Source: Paraphaeosphaeria minitans
Lineage: Eukaryota > Ascomycota > Dothideomycetes > Pleosporales > Didymosphaeriaceae
Direction: 5' to 3'
Length of the DNA stretch: 64,000 bases
Assembly: GCA_015832175.1 (NCBI GenBank)
Contig: WJXW01000012.1
Coordinates: forward strand, 1,260,001-1,324,000
A program made the position numbers and the translations under genes. Shown one piece after another: positions 1-12,113 of the stretch. Numbering within the stretch: the stretch's first letter is position 1; every line of letters starts with the position of its first letter. The notes under the pieces were generated by a model. The model was given only the letters and a program-made list of their open reading frames with translations. It was not told the origin of the DNA and ran no database searches.

Positions 1-870
1 GGGCGTATGATGGTGAGCAAAACAACCTCCTGTCCTAGCCCCTCACATTATTAGATAGCTCTTGCTGCTTGCTACATCCCACCTGCCTACTACATGAACA
101 AGCCAAGAAACAGTCTCGAAAGATGCACATCTTGTTGACGGCCCTCAGGCTACGACACCGTCATCTCGGCCCTCGGCCGCTCCACCATCCTCCTCCAGAT
201 CCCCCTCCTCCGCCTCGCCGAAGCTTCCCGCCCAATCCACACCTTCTTCCCCTCCGAGTTCGGCGCAGACATCGAGTACTCCCCCCGCACCTCCCCGCAC
301 GAAAAGCCGCACCAGCTCAAGCTTCAGGTGCGCGACTACGTGCGCGGGCACATCCGCAAAGTGGCCGTCACGTACCTCGTCACGGGACCGTACTCTGATC
401 TCTATCTGAGCGCGCAGACCGGGGGGTTTGAGCGCGCGGGGAATTTCGATGTGAAGGGTGGCAAGGCAGTCTTGCTTGGCGACGGCCACGGTAGGGTCGC
501 GTTCACGAGCATGCGGGATGTGGGTGGGCTGCTTGTCGCTGCGCTCAAGACTCCTGTCGAAGTTTTGCCTAGGGTGCTCAAGGTGAACTCCTTTACTGCA
601 ACGCCGCGGGGGATTTTGGCCGAGTTTGAGCGGCAGACGGGGAAGGAGTGGAGTGTGGAATATACGTCGGCGGAGGAGCTGAGGAGGTTGGAGGCTGAGG
701 CGTGGAAGAAGGGCGATGGGACGAGGTATACGCTGAGGAGCATCTGGACGGAAGGGGGGACGTTGTATTCAGAGAGGGACAATGGGAGAGTTGGGGAGCC
801 GAACGTCGAGACGTTAGAGGGTCAGGTGAGGCGGGCAATTGAGAAGCAGGGGGAGGTAGGGCAAGCGTAA
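1..870 (+). CDS. NmrA-like / isoflavone-reductase-like NAD(P)-binding protein, 5' end outside window
   Basis: The gene is partial; its first exons lie before the window. Exon 1-12 reads into a GTGAGC donor at 13. The intron is 13-148, with a TTGAC branch-like site near 135 and a CTCAG acceptor, and the last exon is 149-870. The join is phase 1 and gives AYDGYDTVISALG, the usual end of the Rossmann NAD(P)-binding half in NmrA/isoflavone-reductase proteins. Next comes FFPSEFGADIEY, the family's conserved PSEFG block. The C-terminal half has TSMRDVGGLLVAAL, where the family predicts substrate-pocket contacts. The likely role is a cytosolic NAD(P)H-dependent reductase or a redox-sensing regulator; the substrate cannot be told. 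The nucleotide-binding GxxGxxG motif would lie upstream, out of view. The reading frame is intact to the TAA at 868-870. Confidence 0.87.
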
Positions 871-1157
871 ACGAGCATGGGCATAGTAAGGAATCACCAA
901 TGACGAGTCGAGAGGTACTCTTATCTGATCAAGGTTCTTGAACAGTTCGTATTGTTTCGTCGCAATATACAACATGAGGAGGGGATATCGTAACTCCAAG
1001 CAGCCCTAGCAGCCCATCCCATCATGACCAGCCATACCTAACCATCCCAGCCATGTTGGCACCCGATGCTATAGTACCATCCCAACGCCAAGTCCGACGT
1101 ACCCAAAATACCAACGCCGAAGTAATATGCTCAAGACGCTGTGACAGGGGAAACATG

Positions 1158-4100
1158 CTATCCCTTGATGTAGTCCTTGTTTTCTATTGTCACACTCTTC
1201 GTCTAGATGGTGGTCAGCGACGCCTTGCGGCTCGAAAGGATCGAAGCACTTACCATGTGGTTGACTTTGTATACGCCGACAAGACGCGCAGAAAGCTCGA
1301 ACATGTTGTTTCGCAGCGAGATGACAATGAACTGGGCGTTCTTGGTGCGCTGCTGGATGTAGCTTGCAATAATAGAGACCTAAGCACGTTAGTCATACGC
1401 TCTCATAGTAATTATCTAGTCATGCAGACTTACGTTTCTAAAATCCAGCGCAGCATCAATCTCGTCCATGACGTACAACGGTGTCGGCTTGTAGTGATGC
1501 AGCGCAAAGACCAAGGCCAACGAGCTAAGCGTCTTCTCACCACCGGAGAGGTTTGAGATGCTCTTCCAGCTCTTCTTGGGCGGCATAACGCTGAAGTTGA
1601 TACCTTCTGCAAAAGGATCCCAAGAGTCGACCAACTCCAATTCGGCGTTTCCACCGTTGGTGATGAGCATGTACATCTCCTTCAGCTTCGAGGTAATGAT
1701 CGCGAAGCCTTCCATGAACCCTTCTAAACGCAACTTCTTGAGCTCGTCAAGCTTCTTCTTCGAGGAATCGCGGGAAGCGACAGCCTCATCAAGGGAACGG
1801 ACACGTTCAGCATGCTCATTGGTGCGCTTTCGGTATTCCTCTAACACTGTGATGTCGACTGTGACATTTTCTACCTTCTTCTTGAGACCGGCGATTGCAG
1901 CCTTGATCTCATCCTTGTCCATGTCTCGAAGCTCGTCCTTGGTGTACTCGGTGAGGCCGGCACCCTCCTGTTCCGGCTCCCCAAAATCACCGAGATTTTG
2001 GAAGGTGAGTTTAGCCAGCTCTTCTCGGTATAGCTGTTGTTGACTTTGGCGTTTGTTGAGGGTTTTCTGGCCCTCTTCGAGCTCGTTGCGCATCTCGATT
2101 TCGTGACCACGTGTTTCGTTCAATGCAGCCGTCTTTTCATCTAGTTCTGCTTTGAGAGTCTGCAGCTCTTCCTTTGTCGCTTCTAAAGCTTCTAGGGCTT
2201 CTTCAGCTTGCTGCCTGATCCCTGTAGCGACATAATTGTGCGCCTCCATATCCTCTTCGATCTTTTCGGCATCACGTTCAAGCTTTTCGAGGTCCCGGAT
2301 CGAGTCAGCATGTGCCTTTTCATGTTTGGCGAGTTGTTTCTCTTCTTTTGATTTTGACACCTCGGCGTTCGATGTCATATCAGCAAGAGAATCGATTTGG
2401 CCTCTCACATCGGCAACCTTGGCATTTTGGGTTCGCAGCTTTGAGCCACCAATTTCCATAATCCTTTCCTGCAATTCTTTGATCTCAGCCTCTACCTCAG
2501 CAGTCTCTGCATGTAGCTTCGCAACTTCTTTTTCGGCTGACGTGATGCTCTTTTCAAGTTTCGAGATACCGGCCTTGTCCGACTTGACTGAGGCTTGTTC
2601 AGCGCTGAGTTCCTTGATCCGTCGTTTGGAGTCAGCAATGTTCTGGTCGAAGCTGTCTAGCTCCATGGCGATCTTTTGTGCCTTTGTTTCCAGCTGAGGT
2701 ATCTGTTGATCTAAGCTACGAAGTTGTGATTCAAGGCCCCTTTGTTGTTCCTGAAGTTCTGCATAGCTCTGTTCGAGGCCATCGCGGTCTTGCTCAAGCT
2801 TCGCAACTTGGGTGCTCGTGACGTCGGCCGCAAGTTTTGACGACATCTTGCCCTTCGACACTCGATTGCCACCACCGCTCATTGTACCCGCTGTCTCAAT
2901 CAACTCGCCATTGAGAGTGACAACGCGCCACCGGCTTGCGCCATAGGCAACACGATTGGCCTGATCAAGATCCTTGGCAACAAGTGTGTTTGTCAGCACG
3001 TTGTAGAAGACCAGTCCGAATTTCTCATCCTTTGGCTTGATGAGATCGAATAGTCGTGGGACGTTCTCTGGTGTTTCAATAGGCGAGAGATCGCGATGTT
3101 GCTGGCGGTTGAGAGGTCTAAATGTGCCTCGACCTAGGTTATTCTTACGGAGGTAGTCGATGCACTGTTCTCCCACTTCAGCTGAATCGACAACAAAATG
3201 ATCCAACGCAGGACAGGCTGTCGAGATGGCGATATCGTACTTGTGATCGATAGTACCAAGATTGCCAAGCCGTCCGTGGAAGCCGCTAATACGACCTTGG
3301 TCTTTCAGTTTCATCAGTTTATCCTGGACGTTGCCCTGGTTCTGAGTCTCTGAAAGGCTCGCCCGCGCTTCGTTAGCGTTCTGCCTTGCACCGGAGAGTT
3401 TGGATTTAAGGGCGGGTTCTTGCTGTGCCAACTGATCGAGCTTTGCCTGCACATTCTGGGCTTCCTTCTGTGCTTTCTTTTGTTCCGTCTTGCATTCTTC
3501 TAGCTCGTCGACCTTGGTCTGCTTCGATTCTTGCAAGGAAGCGATCTTGGCTTCGGCGTCAGCAATACCTTTGACACCTGCATTCTCTTTCTCGCGAATG
3601 ATGTCGAGCTCGCTCTGAGCTAGAGCGATCGCAGATTGCTTTTCATTGATCTTGACAGTCCAAGGTTCGAGGGACTTTTGCTTCGCCGCGATCTCGTCCG
3701 AAAGGCCCTGGGTCTTGCCTGCAAGGCTTGCACGGATAGCTTCAAGCTCCTCCTCCTCGGCGGCCATCTTCTCCTCTAGCGCTGCCATGTCCTCGGCATA
3801 GCCCTCTAGATCAGAAGCATACTGTTTCGCGTTCGTTGAAGCCTCGGAAATGCCATGCTTACTGGTTTCCCTTGTCTTTTCGAGCTTCTTCTGCTTTCCG
3901 ATCATAAACTTCTTCTTTTCCTCAAACTTAACGGTGTCCTTGTCGATCTTTGCAACCTCTTTCTGGAGTTCCTGGGCCTGCTTCTCCAATCGTTCGCATT
4001 CCTTAGAGCCTCTCTTGTACTGCTTCTCAAGTTCTTTGATGCCTTCCTCGTTGCCATGATGTGCCTGGAGCTCATCGTCTAACCGAGCTTGCATCTGTGC

Positions 4101-5708
4101 CACAGACTGACTGGCAGCATGAATGTAGTCGTCAAGCTCAGATATGTGGATCTGATAGAGGGCCGATTGTTTCGAAGCGATCTGGTTCTCATCGTGGAGA
4201 AAGGCGAGAGCTGCGTTTTTCTTATCCTCCAGCCCATCTTTTTCCTTCTCTACAATCTTGACTCGTCGTTCCTTTTCTTGGGCGGTCTCGTTTAGTTCAT
4301 CCGTCTCGGTTATGGCTTGCTCGATAGGTGTCTTGTACTGGGATGTACCAATGATATCCTCGAGGTACTCCAGCAGGCCGTCGTCATGCTCACCCTGCGC
4401 CTTCGGCTTCATCTGAGCGATCGATTCCACCTCACCCTGCAAGATCAAAAACCGCTTGTGGTCCAGGTCCACACCGCGTCCCTTCAAGAGGTTGGTCACT
4501 ACTGTGAATGATGATTCCTTGTTGTTGATGTAATACTTGCTGGCATTATTCTTGAAGGCTCGACGGGAGATGATGAGCCTCGAGTTCGGGATGGTCTCAC
4601 AACCTCCTTCTGGGAGATCCTTGACTTCTTCGAAATGCACCGCAACCTCGCAGTAGTCGAGATTGGGGAATTGGGCTGAGTTGTGGATGAGAGCCGAGAT
4701 CTTGCCTTGTCTCATCTTGCTCGCGCGGAAACCAAAGACGAACAGCAACGAGTCGATGACATTAGATTTGCCCGATCCGTTTGGACCCACGACGGCGGAG
4801 AAGGAACGATGGAAAGGCCCTACTTTCTGTTCCCCAGCGTAACTCTTAAAATTGGTAAGGACCAGCCACTCAATGACGGTGCGCTGCTGCGGAACGTCTG
4901 AGTGATGAGTCGAGGGGATGCCGGCGAGCCGCTTGCGCGCCACAATGTCCATGGGCTTCTCCAGCACCGTGTGCTTCGTGCTGAAAACCATGGTAGCGTC
5001 GGGTTTAGCGTCGGGCTCGGGTTGTGATGGTGGCACGGCCACCCGCTCGTTGAGAGCGGTCTCGGTGATGTCTGCGAGGGGCGCGCTGGGGGCGCTGGGC
5101 ACAATGGTAGGCTCTTCTGGCTCCGATTCAGGCTCGGGCGCAGAGGCGGGCGTGGGCTCGGGCTCAAGGTCAGGCTCAAGTTTGACAGCGGGCTCGAGCT
5201 GCGTCACAGTCGCTTCTGAATGCAACAAGCTCTGATCTGGCGTCTCTGAGGGCTCTGACGGTTGCGGGGTAGGCAAGATGAAGCCTTCCACCGCGGCCTC
5301 TCCCGCTACCAGGACACGAGACTTGCGGCTGGCCGTCGTCGTCGCCTTCGTGCGTTTCCGTGGCGACTTCACGGGTGTGGGATGCGCAGGACTTTCTGTA
5401 GGTGGGTTGAACACCTGGGTCGGTTCGATTAGGTCGGTGGGCTCGACGGATTCTGTTGCGCGCGGCCGCCGTGTGGTCCTCCGCGCTGGTGCTGGCTTCG
5501 GGGTCGCTGCTGCAGCGCCTGCAACCTTCTTGGGCCTTCCTCGTGCGCGCTTCTGTGGTGGGGGCGCCGGTGTAAAGTCGTCTTCCTCTTCTTCTTCCTT
5601 GACCTCTGGGGCCTTGTTCTCCTCACCATCCGAGTCGTCGTCGACAATGGGCGCTCTCCGACGCGCGGCGGCGGCGCGCGTGGACTTCCGGGGCGACGCG
5701 GACGACAT
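1158..5708 (-). CDS. smc4: Condensin subunit SMC4 (structural maintenance of chromosomes ATPase)
   Basis: The model is three exons on the minus strand: 5708-1434, 1379-1254 and 1202-1158, with introns of 54 and 51 nt (GTAAGT donors, TAG acceptors). It encodes 1481 aa, a normal length for fungal SMC4. The start at 5706-5708 (MSSASPRKST) is chosen because the open frame upstream has no SMC character. Residues 1-270 are a Lys/Pro/Glu-rich disordered tail. Walker A (GPNGSGKSN) is at about 308-316. LQGEVESIAQMKPKAQ just after it is diagnostic for SMC4 rather than SMC1-3. Long coiled coils flank a hinge (GFHGRLGNLG and following). The ABC signature LSGGEKTLSS is near 1387 and Walker B LYVMDEID near 1411. 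The last exons supply SLRNNMFELSARLVGVYKV. With SMC2 it forms the condensin ATPase that compacts mitotic chromosomes in the nucleus. No lesion is seen. Confidence 0.97.
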
Positions 5709-7090
5709 TTTCGCTGGCTCTGTGCGGTTAGTCGGTGTGCGTTTGCTCCAATGTGTGTTCTTTTCTTGGTGTTCGTTTTGGTGCTGTTGGTAAACATTGT
5801 GCACGGACCGTGGGCCAATTCGCGCTGCACACGTGCTTGCCCCACCCATCACGACGCGTCCTCTCTCACAGCCAAAGACTTTCGGGACACGCTTACTATT
5901 ACACAGAGCCAGCAGCAATGTAAACCTCGCCCTCGACATGCAATGCCGACAAGGCCTCATTGTTGGAAGCATAGGAGGGGCTATCACACGCTGACCATGA
6001 CAGAAGCAGACATGACAATGCTGGGCGAATTACCGTAAGACCGGGCATGATGAGAACCATCAATTTTAGATGACCTCTCCCATGTCAGGCACTCATTGCG
6101 CGTGTTCACCTTAGCCCAGCTAGGTGCATCCACGAGTGCAGAAGCCTCCATGGCGGTAGCAAAACAACATCGCCAGGAGCAGACCGCGCGACCTCTTCAA
6201 TACCTACGATTCGGACTCTCTTGGCTTCACCATCCAATATACCGAAAAGTATGACATTGTACAACCGTTTCAAGCCCCTCTAGACCGGTTTCCTCGTGAA
6301 TGTACTTGTTCAAGCGCAGTAGAGGCGCACATGTGCGAGGACAGCCATGTTTTGTGCCTAGTTTTGCGGTACCAAATAGTAGGCAAGTTGCGATGAATCG
6401 CCGAGGTAGTGAGATACAGACAACATCACGACGAACCACCAATGGCAAAAGTGATAGCAAGCCGATGTACACGGATATGTATGGTGCCGTGGGGCCACTA
6501 TCTTCTTTATATAGTTTACCTACCTAGTTGCTCTGCTTCACGATCCTCCTCCAACGCCTACCACCTCACCACCCATCTCCAAGACCTTCCAAGAGCGGGC
6601 AAAGATATGGATACAGCACATCCGAAAAGCGCGATGCGGGGCAACCGTTGCCAGGCCGCGCTTACCACGAGCTCGCGCACGACGATTGTTTCTCAGACCT
6701 CGCGACGAAGAGTGCGATGGCGCGTATAGAGTTTCGTATCCACCGACTTCGCGTTTTAGCTGCGCAACAGCACCGCTGTATTGAATGCGACGTTCATGCT
6801 ACATGCTAAATACCCATCTATGGGAACGGTGTCAGGGCGTATGTACCTCAAGTTTCGTGACAACACCCTGGTTCGCTGCCTTTACGGGTTTGGGGGGGCA
6901 CTCGTGTGCTGGGCAGGAGCTATCGCACTGCATGGCCTCTCGCCATCTTTCGCACTTCTCTTCTGTCTTTTCATTGTGATAGCGATAGATCTCGCGTCAT
7001 TCACTTCCTCATTCTTTTTAACATTCGCAGTGCCGGTCCGCTATAGACAGCTAATATACTAATTCTGCACTTTTCACTCAACCCACAACC
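5709..7090. other. Divergent intergenic region between SMC4 and the S41 peptidase
   Basis: This 1.4 kb holds the upstream regions of both genes. Open frames here are short, overlap on both strands and have no recognisable domain. A CT-rich stretch lies close to the peptidase start. I see no RNA gene or repeat. Confidence 0.5.
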
Positions 7091-9666
7091 ATGCTTCCAA
7101 CGATAATACTTCTGAGCGGGTCGCTCGGCCTCGCGGCGGCCTGAACGAACCCATACATGTTGTACGGAATACCGAAAGGCCCCGGCATCGATATCGATGA
7201 GATGCAAAGTATGGGCTCCTTCGAAGTTGTCACCGCAGCACTCGACAATAGCACCCGCCCCTCGAATACAACGCAAGATCCGACGAACACGTCCACTCCA
7301 ACACCGCCAAATACCCCAGGCCTCGCGGAACCGTGCGCTGCTGTCAGTAGCGCGTTACAAGCTATTCCTTTGGGAAGCCGAAAGGTGATCCCAGCGGAGT
7401 TGGCAGTCAGGTGTCTGCAATCAGTGCCGTTGGATCAGAAGGGCAACATGCAGCTCATAGACGACTTGAAGCTGTATGTTGAGTGGCAGAGCAACATCGC
7501 GTTTCTGAAGAACCCTCCGGCCGAATATACAGAGCAACCCGTGGACCTTATGGGGGAAATGGATAGCATGAAGAAGCAATTGGCCGCCAATGGTTTTCAG
7601 AGCGAGTACAACTTCCAGCTTGAGTTGAACAAGCTGTTCACCGGTGCGTACGACAACCATCTTGCGTGGCAACCTGATATCCTAGCAGGCGTAATGCAAT
7701 TCCAACGCCCGGCTGGGACAGAACTCATATCCGTTTCTTCCGATGGGAGCCAGCTGCCGGAAATATTCGCTTACCGGGACCTGGAGCTTGCGAAAAACAT
7801 CACCTCGTTCACACCTTCTCCCGTACGAACAATCAATGGCGTAGGGGTGGAGGAATACTTGCAGACCGTCGCCACGCAGGCTGACTTCCACGATGCGGAT
7901 ACCCGATGGAATGCACTCTTCCCTAGTCAAGCGCTTATCGCTTCTGGAGTCAACTATCTTGGATCGTTCAGGGCTGGCATGTTCGAAGGACCAAACACCA
8001 CCATGGCTTTCGCCAATGGTACAGTCAAGTCTTCAATGAACGTGGCAGTCGCCATCGGAAAATTCACAGGCGTCACTGATGGTACCGCCTTCTTCAGGAA
8101 GTTTTGTTCGGGGCCCACCTTTACTACTACAGCTGCCGTTAATGGCAGTAATGTGACGGCCCCCTCGCAGGCACCATCGCCATCCCAGGTTGGATATCCA
8201 AAAGCGGAGCTCATACATCCAAATCTGTCACTGGGAGGTTATTGGATCAACGACACTGGATACGATGTGAGCTCTCTTGGCCTGCGAGTCAATATGAGTA
8301 CTAATGCGGTCCGGATGTTGCTGTCATGAGTATCCCTTCGTACGATTCGCCGGACGTCCAGCTCTTCCAGAACATCATGCGCGACTTCATCCGCATGTCC
8401 GTCAAAGCAGGCAAAACCAAGATGATATTCGATCTTCGCGGGAACGGCGGAGGCAATGCAATCCTCGGCTACGACTCCTTCAAGCAGGTTTTCCCGCAGG
8501 CCGATCAAGAGCCATTTGGCGGAACGCGGTTCCGCGCCAATGACGCTCTCAACGTAGTTGGTGAAATGACTCGGAATCTCGATGCCAACAAGACAGTTTG
8601 TGTAGAGCAATCCGGCTGCGTTTCGGGAAGCGTTCGGGCAGTTTAGCATGAATGAGCTGCTTCTGTACACCAGCGGCTTCAACTTCCAGCACCAACTTGA
8701 TGCCAATGACGAGGCATTTGAAAGCTGGGAGCAGATGTTCGGGCCGGAGACGGTCAACGGCGACAAGTTCACCAAAACGCTCAGATACAACTTCAGCGAC
8801 GAGGTGAGCTATACGTATCCGGATTTCTCGGTCATCGGTTTCCTCCAGAATGCGAACGAGACGAAGACGCCGCAGCCCTTCAAAGCGCAGGACATGGTCA
8901 TGGTGAAGCGTGCCCTCCTATTTCCATTCGAGACGAGCTAACACCCGCCAGCTCCACGACGGCATGTGCTCCTCAACCTGCACCATCGTCTCCGAGCTGC
9001 TCAAAAACCAAGGCGGCATCCGCACCATCGCCGTCGGTGGCCAGCCCAAACCCGGCCCCATGCAAGGCATCGGCGGCACCAAAGGCGCCCAGTCCTTCTC
9101 CTACGACGACGTCCGATTCCGCACCCAGATCATCTACTTGTGAACCTCCCTCCCGCAACCACCTCTCCCCAACGACCGCTGCTAACGCCCATCGCAGCCT
9201 CGGCTCCCCCGACCAACAAGCCCAATGGAACCAGACTTCCCTCGGCAGAACCGCCTTCGCAGAGCAAATGTTCAGGCGCACGGCGTACAGCGGCGATCGG
9301 CCTGCGGGCGGCATCAATCTCAAGGATAACCTTCGCCGCGACGACCCGTCAAACACGCCGCTCGAGTTTATCCACGAGGCTGCGGACTGTCGCATGTTCT
9401 ACACCGCACCGATGATCCATGACGTGACGGTGGTGTGGAAAGGTGTTGTGGATTGCATGTTTAGGAACGGCACGGCGAGGTGCGTGGAGGGGAGTACGGG
9501 GGACAAGAGCAGCGTGAGTGGGGGTGGGCAGACGAAGGCTGGGAGCGTGGCGCCGGCGGCAAGAGCGGGTGTGGGTGGGCTCGATGGTGCTGGGAATAGG
9601 TGGGGTGTTGGAAGACTAGGTTGGGGGGCTGTTGCTGCGGCGGTGGGTCTGGCGGTGTACTTGTAG
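7091..9666 (+). CDS. Secreted CPAF-like S41-family serine peptidase, apparently disrupted
   Basis: The exons that keep family similarity are 7091-8266, 8314-8595, 8642-8902, 8952-9139 and 9198-9666. The first 17 codons make a signal peptide (MLPTIILLSGSLGLAAA). EPCAAVSSAL opens the mature family region; the middle has DVAVMSIPSYDS and DLRGNGGG; the peptidase core has HDGMCSSTCTIVSELL with the presumed Ser nucleophile, then GPMQGIGGTKGAQ. The end is Gly/Ala-rich with a hydrophobic tail (GWGAVAAAVGLAVYL), suggesting GPI anchoring. Introns 8903-8951 and 9140-9197 are canonical. Two faults are visible: an in-frame TGA at 7142-7144 right after the signal peptide, and an expected intron 8267-8313 with a good GTGAGC donor and TACTAAT branch but no AG acceptor. 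The change at 8596-8641 is either a 46-nt intron or a frameshift. A predictor might start instead at 7157, which loses the signal. It could be a recent pseudogene or contain sequencing errors. Confidence 0.8.
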
Positions 9667-10102
9667 TCGGGTTGAGTGAGTGACAATACAACGTCACGTC
9701 TTGTGCATGGCGTGCCTAACCGTGCAGTTATACGACATGTACCCATCACATCTGCGAGATACGAGTGCACCGGAGCCGATCCCCCACCCCTCCCATCATA
9801 GACATATCAGAGATAAGGCTCCAGTGTTTTCGTCCAGAAACCGCAGAAACGCACACCAACCCGAAACTCTAACAATAAGAAGAAAAGGCCCTTGCTCACT
9901 CCTACTATGAATTCGAACAGCGAATCTACATGATCGAATTCTTCTCGTCGAAGAACAAGGACAGGTAGAATTGTTGCTTCGTAAGCTGAGTAGCATTCGC
10001 TTCACGCCCAATTTCTAAAAGGCATCGAACCCACCCTACCATCCTGCCAAGATCCACTACCTATCCCAGCTTTCCCTCGTGAAACGATGACCTGCTACCG
10101 CC
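9667..10102. other. Convergent spacer between S41 peptidase and FAD oxidoreductase
   Basis: This 436-bp stretch holds the 3' ends of two facing genes. AT-rich stretches suitable for polyadenylation lie near 9860-9900. No gene or repeat is seen. Confidence 0.45.
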
Positions 10103-11551
10103 CTACAAAGACTTCAACAATCTCTCGACAACGGTTTCGGTAAACGCCCACACGTTACTCGAATACTCCTCGCACCAGCTCCTCCCCGTCCACCAGGTAC
10201 TCCGATGGCCCTGTAGGCTGTACAGCTCCTGCACGAACCCTTGTTCCAAAGCCTCGCTTCCTCGCGGCCAAAGAACACCATTGTGCGCGGATAATGCTTT
10301 GATGTCGACCTCGCAGTGTCCTGTATGATTCACGGTTCCGGCTTCGACCAGCTTCTGGACGCTGGAGGTTACCATTGCCTTCGCTTCTTCATGTGTTACG
10401 GAGAAATTGGCTCCCAACATGACACGGAATAGATGGAGGCCAGGTGGTCCAGTGGTACCGAGAGTAAGGAAGTAGGGATGGTCTCGGATGGCGAGATGGT
10501 CGGAGGGTTCTACTGCTCTCGGCATGTATTGGACAGATGTGTTCTCGGGTATGCAAGGAATACTGGCCACGCCAACGTAATCCCATTCCGGAGTCCAGGG
10601 CTCGAACACTTGTAGTTCTTTGGCGTCCTGGTCGAAGGGTTTTAGATTGCCTTGGCTTGGGTATGGGGTCCAGAGGACTTTCCTAGCTTTGATGAGAGTC
10701 TTCACCTGGTCGTTCTCGGATTGGATGATGATGCGAACCCCTGTAGGGTCTCTTTCCGTTTCTTGAATCGTGGAGCCAAGGCGAATGTCGTCCGTGAGCA
10801 GCTCGTATGCACGCTGATACAGCAAACTGTTTGAAACCTTTGGCTGGATGAAAGTACCCTCTACCACGCCCTTGGTGACCGCCAGTCCGAAGGCCTGCAC
10901 GACCTGCAAGGTCGAAAGAATCCGCAGGTCACCGACGCCGACGCCGGAAATCGTGACGATCCGAGGCACCGCAGCTTCTATTTTCTGCTTCCGTGCAAAT
11001 TCGCCAAAAGGCATGAGGAACTCGGCGGGTATCTTGTCCGGCGAAGGAAAGTTCCAGAAGCCTGGTTCGACTAGGCTGTCGTACTTTTCTACGAACTGCA
11101 GCCATCTCTCTAGCCCTTCTGTGGTGTCATTCAGCGCCGGTGCCGTGTAATCGAGTGTCTTGCCCGTCTCCACGTCCACATTGAGTGTTGCGAGACGCCG
11201 TGAGGTGAAAGATCCAAACTCAACGCCAAAGCGCTCGAACAAGGCGACTGTCGGGCCATATTGCATGTACGACTGCACTCCATATTCGAGTGTCGTATTC
11301 GTTTCCGGTGCCACGTGTGTATCAACGTGACCACCCAACCAGTTCTTTGGCTCGATCACTATGATGCTGGTGTTTAAGTCTTCTCGAAGCCGAACTGCCG
11401 CATAAGTTCCGGCCGCACCTCCTCCGATGATCGCAACGTCTCTTTCTATGACCCCTGCTGCATCAAAGTCTCTTTCATCGATCTTTGCACGCGCAAAGTG
11501 TGCGCAGGCCAGCGCTATGAGGCCGAGTACAGAAGCTTGCGTCCGAGACAT
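10103..11551 (-). CDS. Secreted FAD-dependent oxidoreductase (flavin amine oxidase-like)
   Basis: This is a single-exon gene of 482 aa. Residues 1-22 form a signal peptide (LGLIALACAHFARA), so the enzyme is secreted or enters the secretory pathway. The dinucleotide-binding fold is at 38-56 (DVAIIGGGAAGTYAAVRL), with the acidic end of strand 2 in IIVIEPKNWLGGHVDT. The C-terminal half carries HRSTWWTGRSWCEEYSSNVW, which resembles the second FAD contact of the amine-oxidase/phytoene-desaturase fold. Overall it resembles fungal proteins annotated as FAD amine oxidase or beta-cyclopiazonate dehydrogenase-like. That family includes secondary-metabolite enzymes, but no cluster partner is nearby, so the substrate is open. 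The frame is intact and the start is the first ATG. Confidence 0.9.
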   Translation of the reverse strand: MSRTQASVLGLIALACAHFARAKIDERDFDAAGVIERDVAIIGGGAAGTYAAVRLREDLNTSIIVIEPKNWLGGHVDTHVAPETNTTLEYGVQSYMQYGPTVALFERFGVEFGSFTSRRLATLNVDVETGKTLDYTAPALNDTTEGLERWLQFVEKYDSLVEPGFWNFPSPDKIPAEFLMPFGEFARKQKIEAAVPRIVTISGVGVGDLRILSTLQVVQAFGLAVTKGVVEGTFIQPKVSNSLLYQRAYELLTDDIRLGSTIQETERDPTGVRIIIQSENDQVKTLIKARKVLWTPYPSQGNLKPFDQDAKELQVFEPWTPEWDYVGVASIPCIPENTSVQYMPRAVEPSDHLAIRDHPYFLTLGTTGPPGLHLFRVMLGANFSVTHEEAKAMVTSSVQKLVEAGTVNHTGHCEVDIKALSAHNGVLWPRGSEALEQGFVQELYSLQGHRSTWWTGRSWCEEYSSNVWAFTETVVERLLKSL

Positions 11552-12113
11552 GCTAGAATGTGAAGGAATGAGTATAGAGGGACCTTCCTGCCTTTACGTT
11601 CACACAGCACCGCGTACAGCCTTGCAGGACTGAGGGGTGTGCAAGGCTCGCTTATGCTGACGGGAATTTTGGGAATTCTTCGATGACACTGCATGGGAAG
11701 ATACAAGCCAAGCATGTACCTAGCCGAGGCATTCTTATGTACTGGTGCAGGGGAGAGATACCCGTGAATATGACCAAGTTGGAAGGTCCGGAAGGATTTG
11801 GACTTGTTCTTCACCCGCCCAATATACCATTAGTTTTGCAACTTTCAGTCTGAATTTGTCTCTATATTTTCGTGAGAAACTCGCAGTATGCATTTGTATT
11901 GTTGGATAGGACACGTTGGTGCGAATGCGTAAAGTCGTGATGTTGTAAAGATTCGCAATTCCCCAATCCAAACCATACTAGACCATTCAAGGCTAGTCAG
12001 ATTTGGACCCTACGCGGCCGACGTCACCTGCTACTGGTTGCGCCTTCACAACAGAACAGCAAAACACATGTCAACAACTCGTGATAATCCTCGACAAACA
12101 CAATCACCCAATC
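11552..12113. other. Divergent promoter region between FAD oxidoreductase and F-box-like gene
   Basis: This 562-bp stretch lies between two divergent starts. An upstream in-frame ATG at 12003 precedes the chosen F-box start at 12114. No further coding signal is seen. Confidence 0.4.

Noticed and set aside
2236..2697. Plus-strand open frames inside the SMC4 gene
   Set aside because: They are antisense shadows of a clear SMC coiled coil, with Ser/Phe-rich mirror composition and no domains.
6781..7062. 93-aa frame with a hydrophobic segment before the S41 peptidase
   Set aside because: There is no homology signal, no splice context, and it lies in the promoter region.
10103..12113. Secondary-metabolite cluster around the FAD oxidoreductase
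   Set aside because: No PKS, NRPS, terpene synthase, P450 or transporter is nearby; the neighbours are a peptidase and an F-box-like protein.
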